Shown one piece after another: positions 37,002 to 46,193 of a DNA stretch of 64,000 nucleotides; positions within the stretch are counted from its first letter, which is position 1; each line of letters opens with the position of its first letter. Below the pieces are notes generated by a model. The model was not told the origin of the DNA. It did not search any database and saw only the letters and a list, made by a program, of their open reading frames with translations. This DNA comes from an uncultured Roseobacter sp. GTDB lineage: Bacteria; Pseudomonadota; Alphaproteobacteria; Rhodobacterales; Rhodobacteraceae. Made by a program: the position numbers and the translations under genes. The stretch covers positions 372,001-436,000 of the forward strand of contig NZ_CANLNE010000001.1 of assembly GCF_947492555.1 (NCBI RefSeq), written 5' to 3'.

Positions 37002-37592
37002 ATGAAATTTGTTCACGCCATAGAAGGGCTGAGCCTCTGGGTAGGCCGGGCCTTTGGGTGGTGCATCCTGATCCTGACACTGTCGGTGTCTTACGAGGTC
37101 TTCGTGCGCTACGTGCTCAATGCCCCCACCGTCTGGGCCTTTGATATGATGATCCAGATGTACGGCGCGCTGTTCCTGATGTGTGGCGCCTATGCGCTGG
37201 CGCAGGACACCCATGTGCGGGCGGATGTGGTCTATCGCCTGTTCCCGGTCAAGGTGCAGGCTAGCCTAGATTTCCTGCTCTACTTCCTGTTTTTCTTTCC
37301 GGGCGTCACCGCGCTCGTGTGGTTCGGCTACGAGATCGCCTCCGACAGCTGGCGGTACAAGGAAGTCAGCTTCAACAGCCCCGCCAGCATCCAGATTTAC
37401 TTCTTCAAATCACTGATCCCGGTCGCCGGTGCGTTGCTGATGATCCAGGGGCTGGCCGAACTGGTGCGCTGTGTCATGGCGATCCGCACCGGCGAATGGC
37501 CCGAACGCCTGGCCGATGTGAAAGAGACCGAAGATCTGCTGTCTGAGGCGGATCTCGCTGAAATCCAAGCCATCCATCCCGGCAAAAACTGA
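37002..37592 (+). CDS. TRAP transporter small membrane subunit (DctQ)
   Basis: The ATG at 37002 gives 196 residues; upstream in-frame residues look non-coding. It has four hydrophobic helices, the first containing FGWCILILTLSVSYEVFVRYVLN, the characteristic E-x-F-x-R block of DctQ subunits. It partners the large subunit encoded 30 bases downstream to form the sodium-driven importer fed by the binding protein. Confidence 0.87.
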   Translation: MKFVHAIEGLSLWVGRAFGWCILILTLSVSYEVFVRYVLNAPTVWAFDMMIQMYGALFLMCGAYALAQDTHVRADVVYRLFPVKVQASLDFLLYFLFFFPGVTALVWFGYEIASDSWRYKEVSFNSPASIQIYFFKSLIPVAGALLMIQGLAELVRCVMAIRTGEWPERLADVKETEDLLSEADLAEIQAIHPGKN

Positions 37593-37622
37593 CGTCTCTG
37601 ACGCACCAGGAAAGATAAAAAG

Positions 37623-38990
37623 ATGACAAATCCCGAAGTCGCCCTGTTGATGCTGGGCCTGTTTATTTTGCTTGTTTTGCTTGGGTTTCCGATTGCCTTC
37701 ACCCTTCTCGCGATGGGCGTGGCCTTTGGCTACTACGCCTACCATCAGGGCGGGCCGATCGAGAGCTTCAGTGACATTTTCAACAACAACATCTTCTACC
37801 TGTTGAACCAGAACACCTATTCGGTGATGGAAAACCCGACGCTGGTCGCCATCCCGCTGTTCCTGTTCATGGGCTACGTGGTCGAACGCGCGAACATCGT
37901 CGACAAGCTCTTCTTCTCGCTCTATCAAGCCGCGCGCAACTTGCCCGGCTCGTTGGCCATCGCGGCCCTGCTGACCTGTGCTGTTTTCTCCACGGCGTCC
38001 GGCATCGTGGGTGCGGTGGTGACGCTGATGGGCCTGCTGGCCTTCCCCGCCATGGCCAACGCCAACTACAATAAAAGCTTCGCCTCGGGTGTGATTTGTG
38101 CGGGCGGCACGCTCGGCATCCTGATCCCGCCGTCGATCATGCTGATCGTCTATTCCGCCATCGCGGATCTGTCGCCCCTGCGGCTCTACGCGGCGGCCGT
38201 CTTCCCGGGCCTGTTGCTCGCCGGGCTTTATATCGTCTACGTGATCGTGCGGGTCTGGTTCACGCCCTCGCTCGCACCCAAGCCGCAAATGGACGACGTC
38301 CCGCCGCCGCGCGAGATTTACTGGAACCTGCTGGTCAGCTTCGTACCGCTCACGGTCCTGATCGCGCTGGTGCTGGGCTCCATTCTAGGCGGCCTCGCAA
38401 CGCCGGCGGAGGCGGCGGCCATGGGCGCCCTTGGCGGCATGATCCTCGCCGTGCTCTACCGGTCGATGACCTGGACCAAGCTCAAGGAAAGCGTGTTTCT
38501 CACGGCCAAGGCCACGGCCATGGTCTGCTGGCTCTTTGTCGGCTCGTGGACCTTTGCGAGCGTGTTCTCTTACCTCGGCGGGCACGACATCATCGCCGAT
38601 TGGGTGGGTGGTATGGATCTGGAACCCTGGCAGTTCCTGGTGCTGGCGCAGATCATCATCTTCCTGCTCGGCTGGCCGCTGGAGTGGTCGGAAATCCTGA
38701 TCATCTTCGTGCCGATTTTCCTGCCCCTGCTCGAAGTCTTTGGGGTGAATCCCTATTTCTTCGCTATGCTGGTGGCGCTGAACCTGCAGACCTCCTTCCT
38801 GACCCCGCCCATGGCCATGTCGGCCTATTACTTAAAAGGGGTGCTCAAGAAACAGATCGAGCTGATGGAGATTTTCCGAGGCATCATGCCCTACTTGGGC
38901 ATCGTGATCCTGACCATGGTGCTGATGTACCAGTTCCCGGGCATCGCCCTGTGGTTCCCCGACTACCTCTTTGGGCCGTATATCCCATGA
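37623..38990 (+). CDS. TRAP transporter large membrane subunit (DctM)
   Basis: The 455-residue protein has about twelve membrane helices and the hallmark DctM blocks: ASGIVGAVVTLMGLLAFPAM, the loop GGTLGILIPPSIMLIVYSA, and NLQTSFLTPPMAMSAYYLKG. It is the transport channel of the system. Its stop overlaps the start of the amidase gene by four bases (ATGA), tying the amidase to the transported compound. Confidence 0.92.
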   Translation: MTNPEVALLMLGLFILLVLLGFPIAFTLLAMGVAFGYYAYHQGGPIESFSDIFNNNIFYLLNQNTYSVMENPTLVAIPLFLFMGYVVERANIVDKLFFSLYQAARNLPGSLAIAALLTCAVFSTASGIVGAVVTLMGLLAFPAMANANYNKSFASGVICAGGTLGILIPPSIMLIVYSAIADLSPLRLYAAAVFPGLLLAGLYIVYVIVRVWFTPSLAPKPQMDDVPPPREIYWNLLVSFVPLTVLIALVLGSILGGLATPAEAAAMGALGGMILAVLYRSMTWTKLKESVFLTAKATAMVCWLFVGSWTFASVFSYLGGHDIIADWVGGMDLEPWQFLVLAQIIIFLLGWPLEWSEILIIFVPIFLPLLEVFGVNPYFFAMLVALNLQTSFLTPPMAMSAYYLKGVLKKQIELMEIFRGIMPYLGIVILTMVLMYQFPGIALWFPDYLFGPYIP

Positions 38991-40327
38991 AGATCAAACC
39001 GCACGAGCTCTCGGCGACGGAAGCGGCAGGCCATATCGCCGCTGGTCGGCTCAAATCAGTGCAACTGGTCCGGTCCTGTCTGGACCGGATTGCCGAAACC
39101 GAGGGTAACATTCACGCCTGGGCGCATCTCGACGCCGAGGCCGCGCTGAAACAGGCCGAAGACAGCGACCGCCTGCGCCAGCGCGGGTTGGCCACGGGGC
39201 CGCTGCACGGGCTGCCGGTGGGGCTCAAGGACATTATCGACACGCACGACATGCCCACCCAGCGGGGCACACCGATTTTTGCGGGCCGTCAAAGCGCCGA
39301 GGATGCCCGGATCGTCGAAATGCTGCGCGAGGCGGGCGCGGTGATCATGGGCAAGACGGTCACCACCGAACTGGCCTTCATGCACCCCAGCGAGACCCGC
39401 AACCCGCATAGCTCCGACCACTCACCCGCCGGTTCCTCCAGCGGGTCAGCCGCCGCCGTGGCCGCGGGGCATGTGCCGCTCGCCGTGGGCACGCAGACCA
39501 ATGGCTCGGTGATCCGCCCGGCGTCTTTCTGTGGCACCTTCGGGTTCAAACCCACGCGCGGGATGATCCCCCGCACCGGGGTCCTACAGACGTCCAAGTC
39601 ACTGGATCAGATCGGCACTTTTGCCCGGACGCTGGAGGATGCCGCCCTGCTCGCCGATGCCATCAGCGGCTATGACCAGCGCGACAGCGAAAGCTTTGCC
39701 CACGCCCGCCCTGCCATGGCCAAGGGGGCTGTGGAGGACGCACCGATTGAGCCCGATCTCGTCTGGTTCAACCTGCCGTTCAATGACCGGCTGTCAGAGG
39801 CCGCACGGGATGGTCTCGACGGTGTGATGGAGATCCTTGATGCCCGTGTGACCCGCATGGACCCCGCCGATCAACTGGCCGAGCTGGTGGCCGTTCAGGC
39901 GCGCATCCACGAATATGAGATTGCCCGGCATCAGGCCGATGTCTTTGACGGTCATTGGGACCAGATCAGCGACACCCTGAAACCGATCATCACCCGCGCC
40001 CGAAACATCAGCACTACCGAATATGAAGATGCCTTGGCGGTCAAAGCCTCTGCACAGGCCTTCTTTGACGATTTCTTTGTCGATTTCGATGCGATCGTAG
40101 CCCCGGCAGCCGCAGGCGAGGCGACGAAGTTCAGCGACGGGACAGGCGATCCGATTTTCTGTACACTCTGGACATTGGCGGGCCTGCCTTGTGTGACCCT
40201 GCCCTTGCTGGTCGGGGAAACCGGCTTGCCCATCGGTGTTCAGCTGATCGGCCCGGTGCATAAAGACGACCGGCTGCTGCGCACCGCGCGCTGGCTGCAA
40301 AACCACATCGCGGCGGCGGCCGCCTGA
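38987..40327 (+). CDS. Amidase (amidase-signature family)
   Basis: The start overlaps the DctM stop; a much longer open frame in the same phase is the shadow of dctM. The 446-residue cytoplasmic enzyme carries the Ser-cisSer-Lys triad region of the amidase signature family: K81 in GLPVGLKDII, the serines in PAGSSSGSAAAVAAG (about 150-154), and S174 in TQTNGSVIRPASFCG. It should hydrolyse an amide to acid plus ammonia. Coupling to the transporter implies that the imported acid carries an amide, or that an amide is made from it. The substrate is unknown. Confidence 0.88.
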   Translation: MKIKPHELSATEAAGHIAAGRLKSVQLVRSCLDRIAETEGNIHAWAHLDAEAALKQAEDSDRLRQRGLATGPLHGLPVGLKDIIDTHDMPTQRGTPIFAGRQSAEDARIVEMLREAGAVIMGKTVTTELAFMHPSETRNPHSSDHSPAGSSSGSAAAVAAGHVPLAVGTQTNGSVIRPASFCGTFGFKPTRGMIPRTGVLQTSKSLDQIGTFARTLEDAALLADAISGYDQRDSESFAHARPAMAKGAVEDAPIEPDLVWFNLPFNDRLSEAARDGLDGVMEILDARVTRMDPADQLAELVAVQARIHEYEIARHQADVFDGHWDQISDTLKPIITRARNISTTEYEDALAVKASAQAFFDDFFVDFDAIVAPAAAGEATKFSDGTGDPIFCTLWTLAGLPCVTLPLLVGETGLPIGVQLIGPVHKDDRLLRTARWLQNHIAAAAA

Positions 40328-40343
40328 CTGAAAGGACGCACAT

Positions 40344-40538
40344 ATGTCATATACCGTCAAACTGATCGTCGGGCTCATTGGCACCGCCCTGCTGGTGATC
40401 TTCGTGGGCGAGCTGTCGCACAGCATCTCCACCGGGTTTGCGGGTTTCTGGGGCGGCTTCCCCTTCATGGTCATCGTCATCATCGTCTGCGCCATGGCGA
40501 TCTACGACTATTGGGACGAATGCATCCGGAAGAAGTAA
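40344..40538 (+). CDS. Small two-helix membrane protein
   Basis: This 64-residue protein consists almost entirely of two hydrophobic helices (about 6-24 and 36-54), the second ending in IYDYWDECIRKK, a charged cytoplasmic or periplasmic end. It has a ribosome-binding site (AAAGGA) and lies between the amidase and dehydrogenase genes with gaps of 16 and 3 bases, so it is a real operon member. I do not recognise the family. A role as a helper of the TRAP transporter is possible. Confidence 0.75.
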   Translation: MSYTVKLIVGLIGTALLVIFVGELSHSISTGFAGFWGGFPFMVIVIIVCAMAIYDYWDECIRKK

Positions 40539-40541
40539 GCC

Positions 40542-41501
40542 ATGACCAAACCCCGTCTCTGGATCACCCGTCGTCTGTCGGACGCCACCCTCGCGCGCGC
40601 GATGCGCGACTATGACACGGTCGTCAACCACGCCGACACGCCGGGCAGCGCTGACGATCTGATTGCCGCCAGTGCCGATTTCGACGCGATCATCCCCTGT
40701 CATTCGGAACATTTCAGCGCCGAGGTCGCCGCTCAACTGGACCCGCGCCTGAAGATCATCGCCAACCATTCGGTGGGCGTCGACCATTGCGACCTGCCCA
40801 GCCTCAAGGCGCGCGGCATCGCGGTGACCAACACGCCCGATGTCCTCTCCGATGCCACGGCGGAACTGGCCATGCTGCTGATGCTTGGCGCGGCGCGCCA
40901 TGCGGTGGCGGGCGACCGGATCGTGCGCACGGGCGCGTGGGACTTCTGGTCACCGTCTTTCATGGTCGGCAAGCAGGTCACCGGCGCGCGTCTCGGGATC
41001 ATCGGCATGGGCCGGGTTGGTCGTGCCTTTGCCGCCAAGGCGCGCGGGTTTGACATGGACATCCATTATTACAACCGCAGTCCCCTGCCCGACGCGCAGG
41101 CGCAGGGCGCGACCTATCATGACACTGTCGAAAGCCTGCTAAGCTTGGCGGATTTCCTGTCTCTGCATTGTCCGGCGACGCCTGACACGATGGACTTGAT
41201 GAATGCAGAGCGGTTCGCCCTGCTGCCGCCCGGTGCGGTGATCGTCAATTCGGCGCGCGGCGCGCTGGTGGATGAAGACGCTTTGCTGGATGCTCTGGCA
41301 AGCGGTCAGGTCGCCGCTGCCGGTCTTGACTGTTTCAAGGTGGAACCGGGGGGTAATCCGGCCTTTGCCGCCCATGAAAACATCTTCATGTTGCCGCACA
41401 TCGGATCGGCCACGACCCGCGCACGCGATGCCATGGGGTTTCGGGCGCTCGACAATCTGGATGCGTTTTTCGCTGGGGAAACACCCAAGGACCTGCTGTA
41501 A
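40542..41501 (+). CDS. D-2-hydroxyacid dehydrogenase, glyoxylate/hydroxypyruvate reductase-like
   Basis: The 319-residue protein is a D-isomer-specific 2-hydroxyacid dehydrogenase. The dinucleotide motif GMGRVG is at 155-160, followed by NRS (178-180), the form seen in NADPH-preferring glyoxylate/hydroxypyruvate reductases. Catalytic residues are R239 (NSARGALVDE), E268 and H286 (LPHIGSAT). Near the beta-hydroxyaspartate genes the likely substrates are glyoxylate/glycolate or hydroxypyruvate/glycerate. It ends the operon; its stop is one base from the stop of convergent matB. Confidence 0.87.
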   Translation: MTKPRLWITRRLSDATLARAMRDYDTVVNHADTPGSADDLIAASADFDAIIPCHSEHFSAEVAAQLDPRLKIIANHSVGVDHCDLPSLKARGIAVTNTPDVLSDATAELAMLLMLGAARHAVAGDRIVRTGAWDFWSPSFMVGKQVTGARLGIIGMGRVGRAFAAKARGFDMDIHYYNRSPLPDAQAQGATYHDTVESLLSLADFLSLHCPATPDTMDLMNAERFALLPPGAVIVNSARGALVDEDALLDALASGQVAAAGLDCFKVEPGGNPAFAAHENIFMLPHIGSATTRARDAMGFRALDNLDAFFAGETPKDLL

Positions 41502-41502
41502 C

Positions 41503-43017
41503 TCAGCCCGCGAAGAGATCGCCGTAGTCCTGACGCAGGATGTTCTTTTGCACCTTGCCCATGGTGTTACGCGGCAACTCTGGCAGAACGATCAGCTTGC
41601 GGGGATGCTTGAACCGCGCCAGCTGCGTACCAACTGCCGCCGAGATGCCGTCCAGATCGGGGGGTGTTGTCTTCTCCGCCACAACAAATCCGACAACAGT
41701 TTCGCCGAAGTCAGGATGCGGCACACCAACCACGGCACTCTCCAACACGCCTGGCTGATCGTCCAGCAGAACCTCTATTTCCTTGGGGTAGATATTGTAG
41801 CCGCCCGAGATGATCAGGTCTTTGTTGCGCCCGACAATCTGCACGTACCCCTGATCGTCGATCAGCCCCAGATCACCGGTGATGAAAAACCCGTCGGCGC
41901 GCAGTTCTTCACGCGTCTTTTCGGGCATCTGCCAGTAACCTTTGAACACATTCGGGCCCCGCACTTCGATCTGTCCGATCTCCCCGTCAGGCAGTGTCTC
42001 ACCGCTGGCGGGATCGGTGATTTTCAGCTCCACCCCCGGCAGTGGAAAGCCAACCGTCCCTGCCCGCCGCGCGCCCTCATAGGGGTTCGAGGTGTTCATA
42101 TTGGTCTCGGTCATGCCGTAGCGTTCCAGAATGCGGTGCCCGGTGCGTTTTTCGAACTGGACATGCGTTTCAGCCAGCAATGGGGCGCTGCCGGACACAA
42201 AAAGCCGCATGTGCCGTACCAGATCGCCGGTAAAGCGCGGATCGTCCAGCAGGCGCGTGTAGAAGGTAGGCACCCCCATCATCGTCGTGGCCCTGGGCAG
42301 CAGGTCAATCACGTCGTCCGCGTCGAATTTCGGCAGAAAGAGAAGCGACCCACCCGCCAGCAGTGTCACATTGGTGGCCACAAAAAGACCGTGCGTGTGG
42401 AAAATCGGCAAGGCGTGCAGGAGCACGTCGTCTCTGGCGAACCGCCACACGTCGACCAAGGTCTGTGCGTTGGAGAGCAGGTTTGTTTGCGTCAGCATCG
42501 CGCCCTTGGAGCGCCCGGTGGTGCCGGATGTATATAGAAATGCGGCCAGATCATCAGGCGCACGTGGAACTGTTGCAAAGGCATCGCGCTCGCCCCGCGC
42601 ACGCTCCGGCAGCGAGCCGTTTCCATCGGCGTCCAGTGTTTCCAGCGCAGCATTGCAAGCCTCGGCCACTGGGCGAAGCCCGTCCGCCTTTGCCGGATCG
42701 CAGATCAACAGACGCGCCTCGCTGTTTTCCACAAAATAGGAGACTTCTGCAGCGGTATAGCCAGTGTTCAGCGGCAGGAACACGATGCCCGACTGAACGG
42801 CGGCAGCATAGACCGCCAGCGCCTCGGGGGACTTTTCCGCCTGCAGGGCGAGCCGGTCTCCCGGCTTCAGACCAAGCGCCTCGAAGGCATGTGCAAACCG
42901 CGCTGTCATCGACAGAAAGGCCGCATGGGTGATCACCTGACCATCCTTCAGGATCAGAAAAGGCGTATCCTTGCCCGCGTGGTGGCCGAAAAGGTGATCG
43001 AAAAGAGGATTGGCCAT
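41503..43017 (-). CDS. matB: Malonyl-CoA synthetase
   Basis: The ATG at 43017 gives 504 residues. It is an adenylate-forming AMP-binding enzyme with the P-loop YTSGTTGRSKGAMLT, RYGMTETNMNTSNPYEGARR (the A5 block as found in MatB), GDLGLIDDQGYVQIVGRNKDL and the acyl-adenylate lysine near the C-terminus (PRNTMGKVQK). It joins malonate to CoA with ATP. With the neighbouring decarboxylase, malonate becomes acetyl-CoA plus CO2. Gene order matPQMAB as in Sinorhizobium meliloti supports the call. Confidence 0.93.
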   Translation of the reverse strand: MANPLFDHLFGHHAGKDTPFLILKDGQVITHAAFLSMTARFAHAFEALGLKPGDRLALQAEKSPEALAVYAAAVQSGIVFLPLNTGYTAAEVSYFVENSEARLLICDPAKADGLRPVAEACNAALETLDADGNGSLPERARGERDAFATVPRAPDDLAAFLYTSGTTGRSKGAMLTQTNLLSNAQTLVDVWRFARDDVLLHALPIFHTHGLFVATNVTLLAGGSLLFLPKFDADDVIDLLPRATTMMGVPTFYTRLLDDPRFTGDLVRHMRLFVSGSAPLLAETHVQFEKRTGHRILERYGMTETNMNTSNPYEGARRAGTVGFPLPGVELKITDPASGETLPDGEIGQIEVRGPNVFKGYWQMPEKTREELRADGFFITGDLGLIDDQGYVQIVGRNKDLIISGGYNIYPKEIEVLLDDQPGVLESAVVGVPHPDFGETVVGFVVAEKTTPPDLDGISAAVGTQLARFKHPRKLIVLPELPRNTMGKVQKNILRQDYGDLFAG

Positions 43018-43027
43018 TCTGTTGTCC

Positions 43028-44272
43028 TCAGGTCTTTGTCTTGTCCATCGCCGCCGCAAGCGCCTGTACCTGCGGTGACGCAGCAACTTTGTAGCCGTCG
43101 GCATATCCTTCATGGTTTTGCGCAATCAAGGCCCGGTCGTAAAGGTAGTTCACCATGACCCCGGCGGATTGCGCCATCCCGTTGGCCGACAGATCGGCAC
43201 CCGCGTGCACATCATGGACCAATGCGCCATTGCCCAGATGGAACCGTGCCACCGGGTCACGTGGGCTGCCATCATCGCGTTTTGCTGCCAGAAAGTACTG
43301 CGCGGCAAGCTGGCGTTGATCTGCGGCGGCTTCACCTATCTGCTGACCAGTCTCCGCAATCCACTGCATCAATCCGGGGATCGGCGAGAGGGTCACGAAA
43401 GTCTCCAACCCCGGCAGGTCCCGCGACAGATCGGCCACCACCTGTTTGATGAGCGAGTTGCCAAAGGAAATGCCCGCCAGCCCGGATTGGCAGTTGGAAA
43501 TCGAATAGAACACGGCGGTGTCCGCGTCTTCGGCGGTAAGTTCCTCGCGCGCATCTGATAACAGCCCCTGTACCGATCCGGGCACGCCTTTGGTCAGCGC
43601 GACCTCGACAAAAATCAGCGGCTCGTTTGGCATGGCGGGGTGGAAATAGGCAAAGCAACGACGATCGCTGGGCTGCACCCGACGGCGCAGATCGTCCCAG
43701 CTGTCGATGGTATGCACCGCCTCGTAGGCGATGATCTTTTCCAGCACCTCCGCCGGGCTTTCCCAGTCGATCGGTCGCAGCACGAGAAAGCCGCGATTGA
43801 ACCACGAGGCCAGCAGGTGACGAAAATCCTGATCCACCGGGCCCAGCATCGGGTGGTCACGGACAAACCCCAACAAATCGTCGCGCATCTGCACAAGCTG
43901 CGCGGTTGCCCCCGGTATCTGATTGAGGCGGCGCGCCAACTCCTGCCGCATCGGCTCTGCCGCGGTGGCAAAGGCGCGGTAGCTTTGCAGGGACGGCGTG
44001 GTTTCAAACTCCGCCAGCGTGCGCCGCACCGCGTCTGCGTCAATACCCATATCCTGTGCCAGAAACTCGAAGAACCGCAGCTTTTCAGAGGGGTCCATCG
44101 CAGCATAGCGGTCGAGAATATGACGGGCCGTCACGGCGCCCGAAATCTCCCCCGAACTGCCCAGCAGATCGCCGCACAGCTCTTCGATGCTACGTCCCTC
44201 CAGCTCAGGCTCCAGTGCGCTGCGATAGCGCCGCTCGAACACCGTCGAGAGGAGGTCGGCAAAGAAGCTCAA
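43028..44272 (-). CDS. matA: Malonyl-CoA decarboxylase
   Basis: I choose the TTG at 44272, which overlaps the stop of the TRAP gene (TTTTGAGC), giving 414 residues from MSFFADLLSTVFER; no ATG in frame is nearby. The protein matches malonyl-CoA decarboxylase: the helical N-terminal region followed by the GNAT-like catalytic domain with RRCFAYFHPAMPNEPLIFVE, TAVFYSISNCQSGLAGISFG and LSPIPGLMQW. It converts malonyl-CoA to acetyl-CoA. MatB, encoded ten bases downstream, makes the substrate. Confidence 0.93.
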   Translation of the reverse strand: MSFFADLLSTVFERRYRSALEPELEGRSIEELCGDLLGSSGEISGAVTARHILDRYAAMDPSEKLRFFEFLAQDMGIDADAVRRTLAEFETTPSLQSYRAFATAAEPMRQELARRLNQIPGATAQLVQMRDDLLGFVRDHPMLGPVDQDFRHLLASWFNRGFLVLRPIDWESPAEVLEKIIAYEAVHTIDSWDDLRRRVQPSDRRCFAYFHPAMPNEPLIFVEVALTKGVPGSVQGLLSDAREELTAEDADTAVFYSISNCQSGLAGISFGNSLIKQVVADLSRDLPGLETFVTLSPIPGLMQWIAETGQQIGEAAADQRQLAAQYFLAAKRDDGSPRDPVARFHLGNGALVHDVHAGADLSANGMAQSAGVMVNYLYDRALIAQNHEGYADGYKVAASPQVQALAAAMDKTKT

Positions 44273-45585
44273 AACGTAGGCCCCATCACCGCATCGGGCA
44301 GCCATGTTGCAAGGCCGGGGAACAGGCACAACAGGACAATGGCGATGACCATGCAAGCCACAAACGGCAGCGACCCCATCAAAATGGTTTTGAGGGAAAT
44401 GTCAGGCGCGATCCCGTTGATTACATAGAGGTTGAGACCGACAGGCGGGCTGATCAGACCGATCTCCATATTGATCGTCAGAACCACCGCGAACCAGATC
44501 GGATCGAACCCGGCCGTGGTGATGATCGGCAGCAGAATGGGCGCCGCCATCAGGATCACCGCCACGGGAGGCAGAAAGAACCCGGCGATCAGCAGGAAGA
44601 CGTTCACCGTGCCCATCAGCACCCAGCGGTTGACCTCCAGCGTGCCGATCCATTCCGCGATGGACTGCGTGATGAACAAGCTCGACAGCATGTAGGAAAA
44701 CACACCCGCCGCCGCGATGATGAAAAGGATCATCACGCTTTCCTTGGTGCTGTCACGCAGCACATGCCAGAGCGCCTTGGGGCTCCAGAGTTTATAGATC
44801 ACCATGGCGATGATCAGGCACAAAAGCGCCCCCACCGCTGCTGTTTCCGAGGGTGTGGCGATGCCACCGTACATAGCGTAGAGCACACCGATGATGATGC
44901 CGATGAAAGGCAGAACCCTGGGCAGAATTTCGAGCCGCTCGCGCCAGGAATAGCTGCCCGCCGTCAGCAGGGTGGTGTTGCCGGATTTCCATGTGGAATA
45001 GAGCGACCAGACCATGAAAAGTGCGACGAGCAGCAGGCCCGGGATCACGCCCGCAAGAAACAGGCGGCCAATCGAGGTTTCGGTTGCGATGCCGTAGACA
45101 ATCATCGTCACCGAGGGCGGGATCAGGATGCCCAATGTGCCGCCCGCCGCGATGGACCCGGCGGCCACCCCATCGGGATAGCCGCGCTTGCGCATTTCGG
45201 GGATGCCCATCTTGCCGATGGCCGCACAGGTGGCCGGGCTCGACCCGGACATCGCCGCAAAAAGCGCGCAGGCACCGAGGTTGGAAATCACCAGCCCGCC
45301 GGGCACGCGGGTCAACCAACGCTCAAGCGCTTCGTAGAGGTCTGCCCCGGCACGCGTGGAGGCGATGGAAGACCCCATGATGATGAACATCGGGATGGAG
45401 AGCAGCGCGAAGTTGTCGAGCTTGCCAAAGAGGATTTCGGGCATCAGCTCAAGACTGCGCAACCCGTCGAAGATCATCAGGAAACCTGCGGAGACGATCA
45501 GCAAACCGATGGCAACCGACACGCCGGAAAAGAGCACAATGATGGTGGAGAGGGCGACCAGCGCACCAAGGACAAGCGGATCCAT
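44269..45585 (-). CDS. matM: Malonate TRAP transporter large subunit (DctM)
   Basis: This 438-residue protein has about twelve membrane helices and DctM hallmarks: SGSSPATCAAIGKMGIPEM, AGGTLGILIPPSVTMIVYG and NMEIGLISPPVGLNLYVING. It is the channel of the malonate importer. Its start overlaps the matQ stop by one base and its stop overlaps the matA start, so uptake and breakdown genes are translationally linked. Malonate specificity is inferred from the linked matA and matB. Confidence 0.92.
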   Translation of the reverse strand: MDPLVLGALVALSTIIVLFSGVSVAIGLLIVSAGFLMIFDGLRSLELMPEILFGKLDNFALLSIPMFIIMGSSIASTRAGADLYEALERWLTRVPGGLVISNLGACALFAAMSGSSPATCAAIGKMGIPEMRKRGYPDGVAAGSIAAGGTLGILIPPSVTMIVYGIATETSIGRLFLAGVIPGLLLVALFMVWSLYSTWKSGNTTLLTAGSYSWRERLEILPRVLPFIGIIIGVLYAMYGGIATPSETAAVGALLCLIIAMVIYKLWSPKALWHVLRDSTKESVMILFIIAAAGVFSYMLSSLFITQSIAEWIGTLEVNRWVLMGTVNVFLLIAGFFLPPVAVILMAAPILLPIITTAGFDPIWFAVVLTINMEIGLISPPVGLNLYVINGIAPDISLKTILMGSLPFVACMVIAIVLLCLFPGLATWLPDAVMGPTF

Positions 45586-46133
45586 CAGTTGTCCTCCAGC
45601 CCAAACGGCTTTTCAGTGCCGGTCAGCACGCCCACCAAATCCGCAATCAGCTGGAGCATCAACAGGCCGAAGCCCACCGGCAGCGCCAGATAGGGAATCC
45701 ACAACCGCACGCCCCAGACGGTGTCCGACTTCCACCCCCGATCCCAGGCGAAATGCCAGTAGTCGTACCCGTACCAGAGCATCACGCCGATGATCGCGAT
45801 GGAGAGTGACAGGGTCAGCACAGCCAGTGCCCGACGCGCCCGCATCGGCAGGGCAAGCGGGATCAGATCGACGTTCACATGCCCCCTCAAGCGCTGTACG
45901 TAAGGCAGGCCCACCAGCGTGGCGCCGATAACCAGATAGATGACCATCTCGGTTTGCCAGACGGTGGAGCCGTTCAAGACAAAGCGCACAAAGATCATCT
46001 GGCAGGTGATCGCCACAGCGGTCACGATCATCGCGGCAGAGCACCACCCGGCGACTGTCGACAGAGCGGCGACCGCACGCAGGAAGGGATGGTTGCCGAC
46101 GTGCGTATCAGTGGCAGAGGATTGACCAGCCAT
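45585..46133 (-). CDS. matQ: Malonate TRAP transporter small subunit (DctQ)
   Basis: The 182-residue protein has four hydrophobic helices; the second contains VAITCQMIFVRFVLNGSTVW, the family block with the conserved arginine, and the third GATLVGLPYVQRLRGHVNVD. It forms the membrane complex with the large subunit. A terminator-like hairpin separates it from the binding-protein gene upstream, which would lower its expression relative to matP. Confidence 0.9.
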   Translation of the reverse strand: MAGQSSATDTHVGNHPFLRAVAALSTVAGWCSAAMIVTAVAITCQMIFVRFVLNGSTVWQTEMVIYLVIGATLVGLPYVQRLRGHVNVDLIPLALPMRARRALAVLTLSLSIAIIGVMLWYGYDYWHFAWDRGWKSDTVWGVRLWIPYLALPVGFGLLMLQLIADLVGVLTGTEKPFGLEDN

Positions 46134-46154
46134 GAGCGCTCCTGAAGGATCAGA

Positions 46155-46185
46155 GAAAAATGGGGGCGGCGATTGCGCGCCGCCC
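46155..46185 (-). terminator. Terminator-like hairpin between matP and matQ
   Basis: On the minus strand GGGCGGCG pairs with CGCCGCCC (eight bases, six-base loop) and is followed by CCCATTTTTC. The T-run starts four bases after the stem, so this is probably a partial terminator that allows some read-through into matQMAB. Confidence 0.6.
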
Positions 46186-46193
46186 AGGGTTTA

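Noticed and set aside
35755-37080. 441-codon minus-strand frame opposite the TRAP binding-protein gene
   Set aside because: Antisense shadow; the plus-strand reading has a Tat signal and full DctP pattern.
38096-40327. 743-codon frame suggesting a fusion upstream of the amidase
   Set aside because: The first 297 codons are the out-of-frame shadow of the DctM gene; the amidase starts at 38987 with an ATGA overlap.
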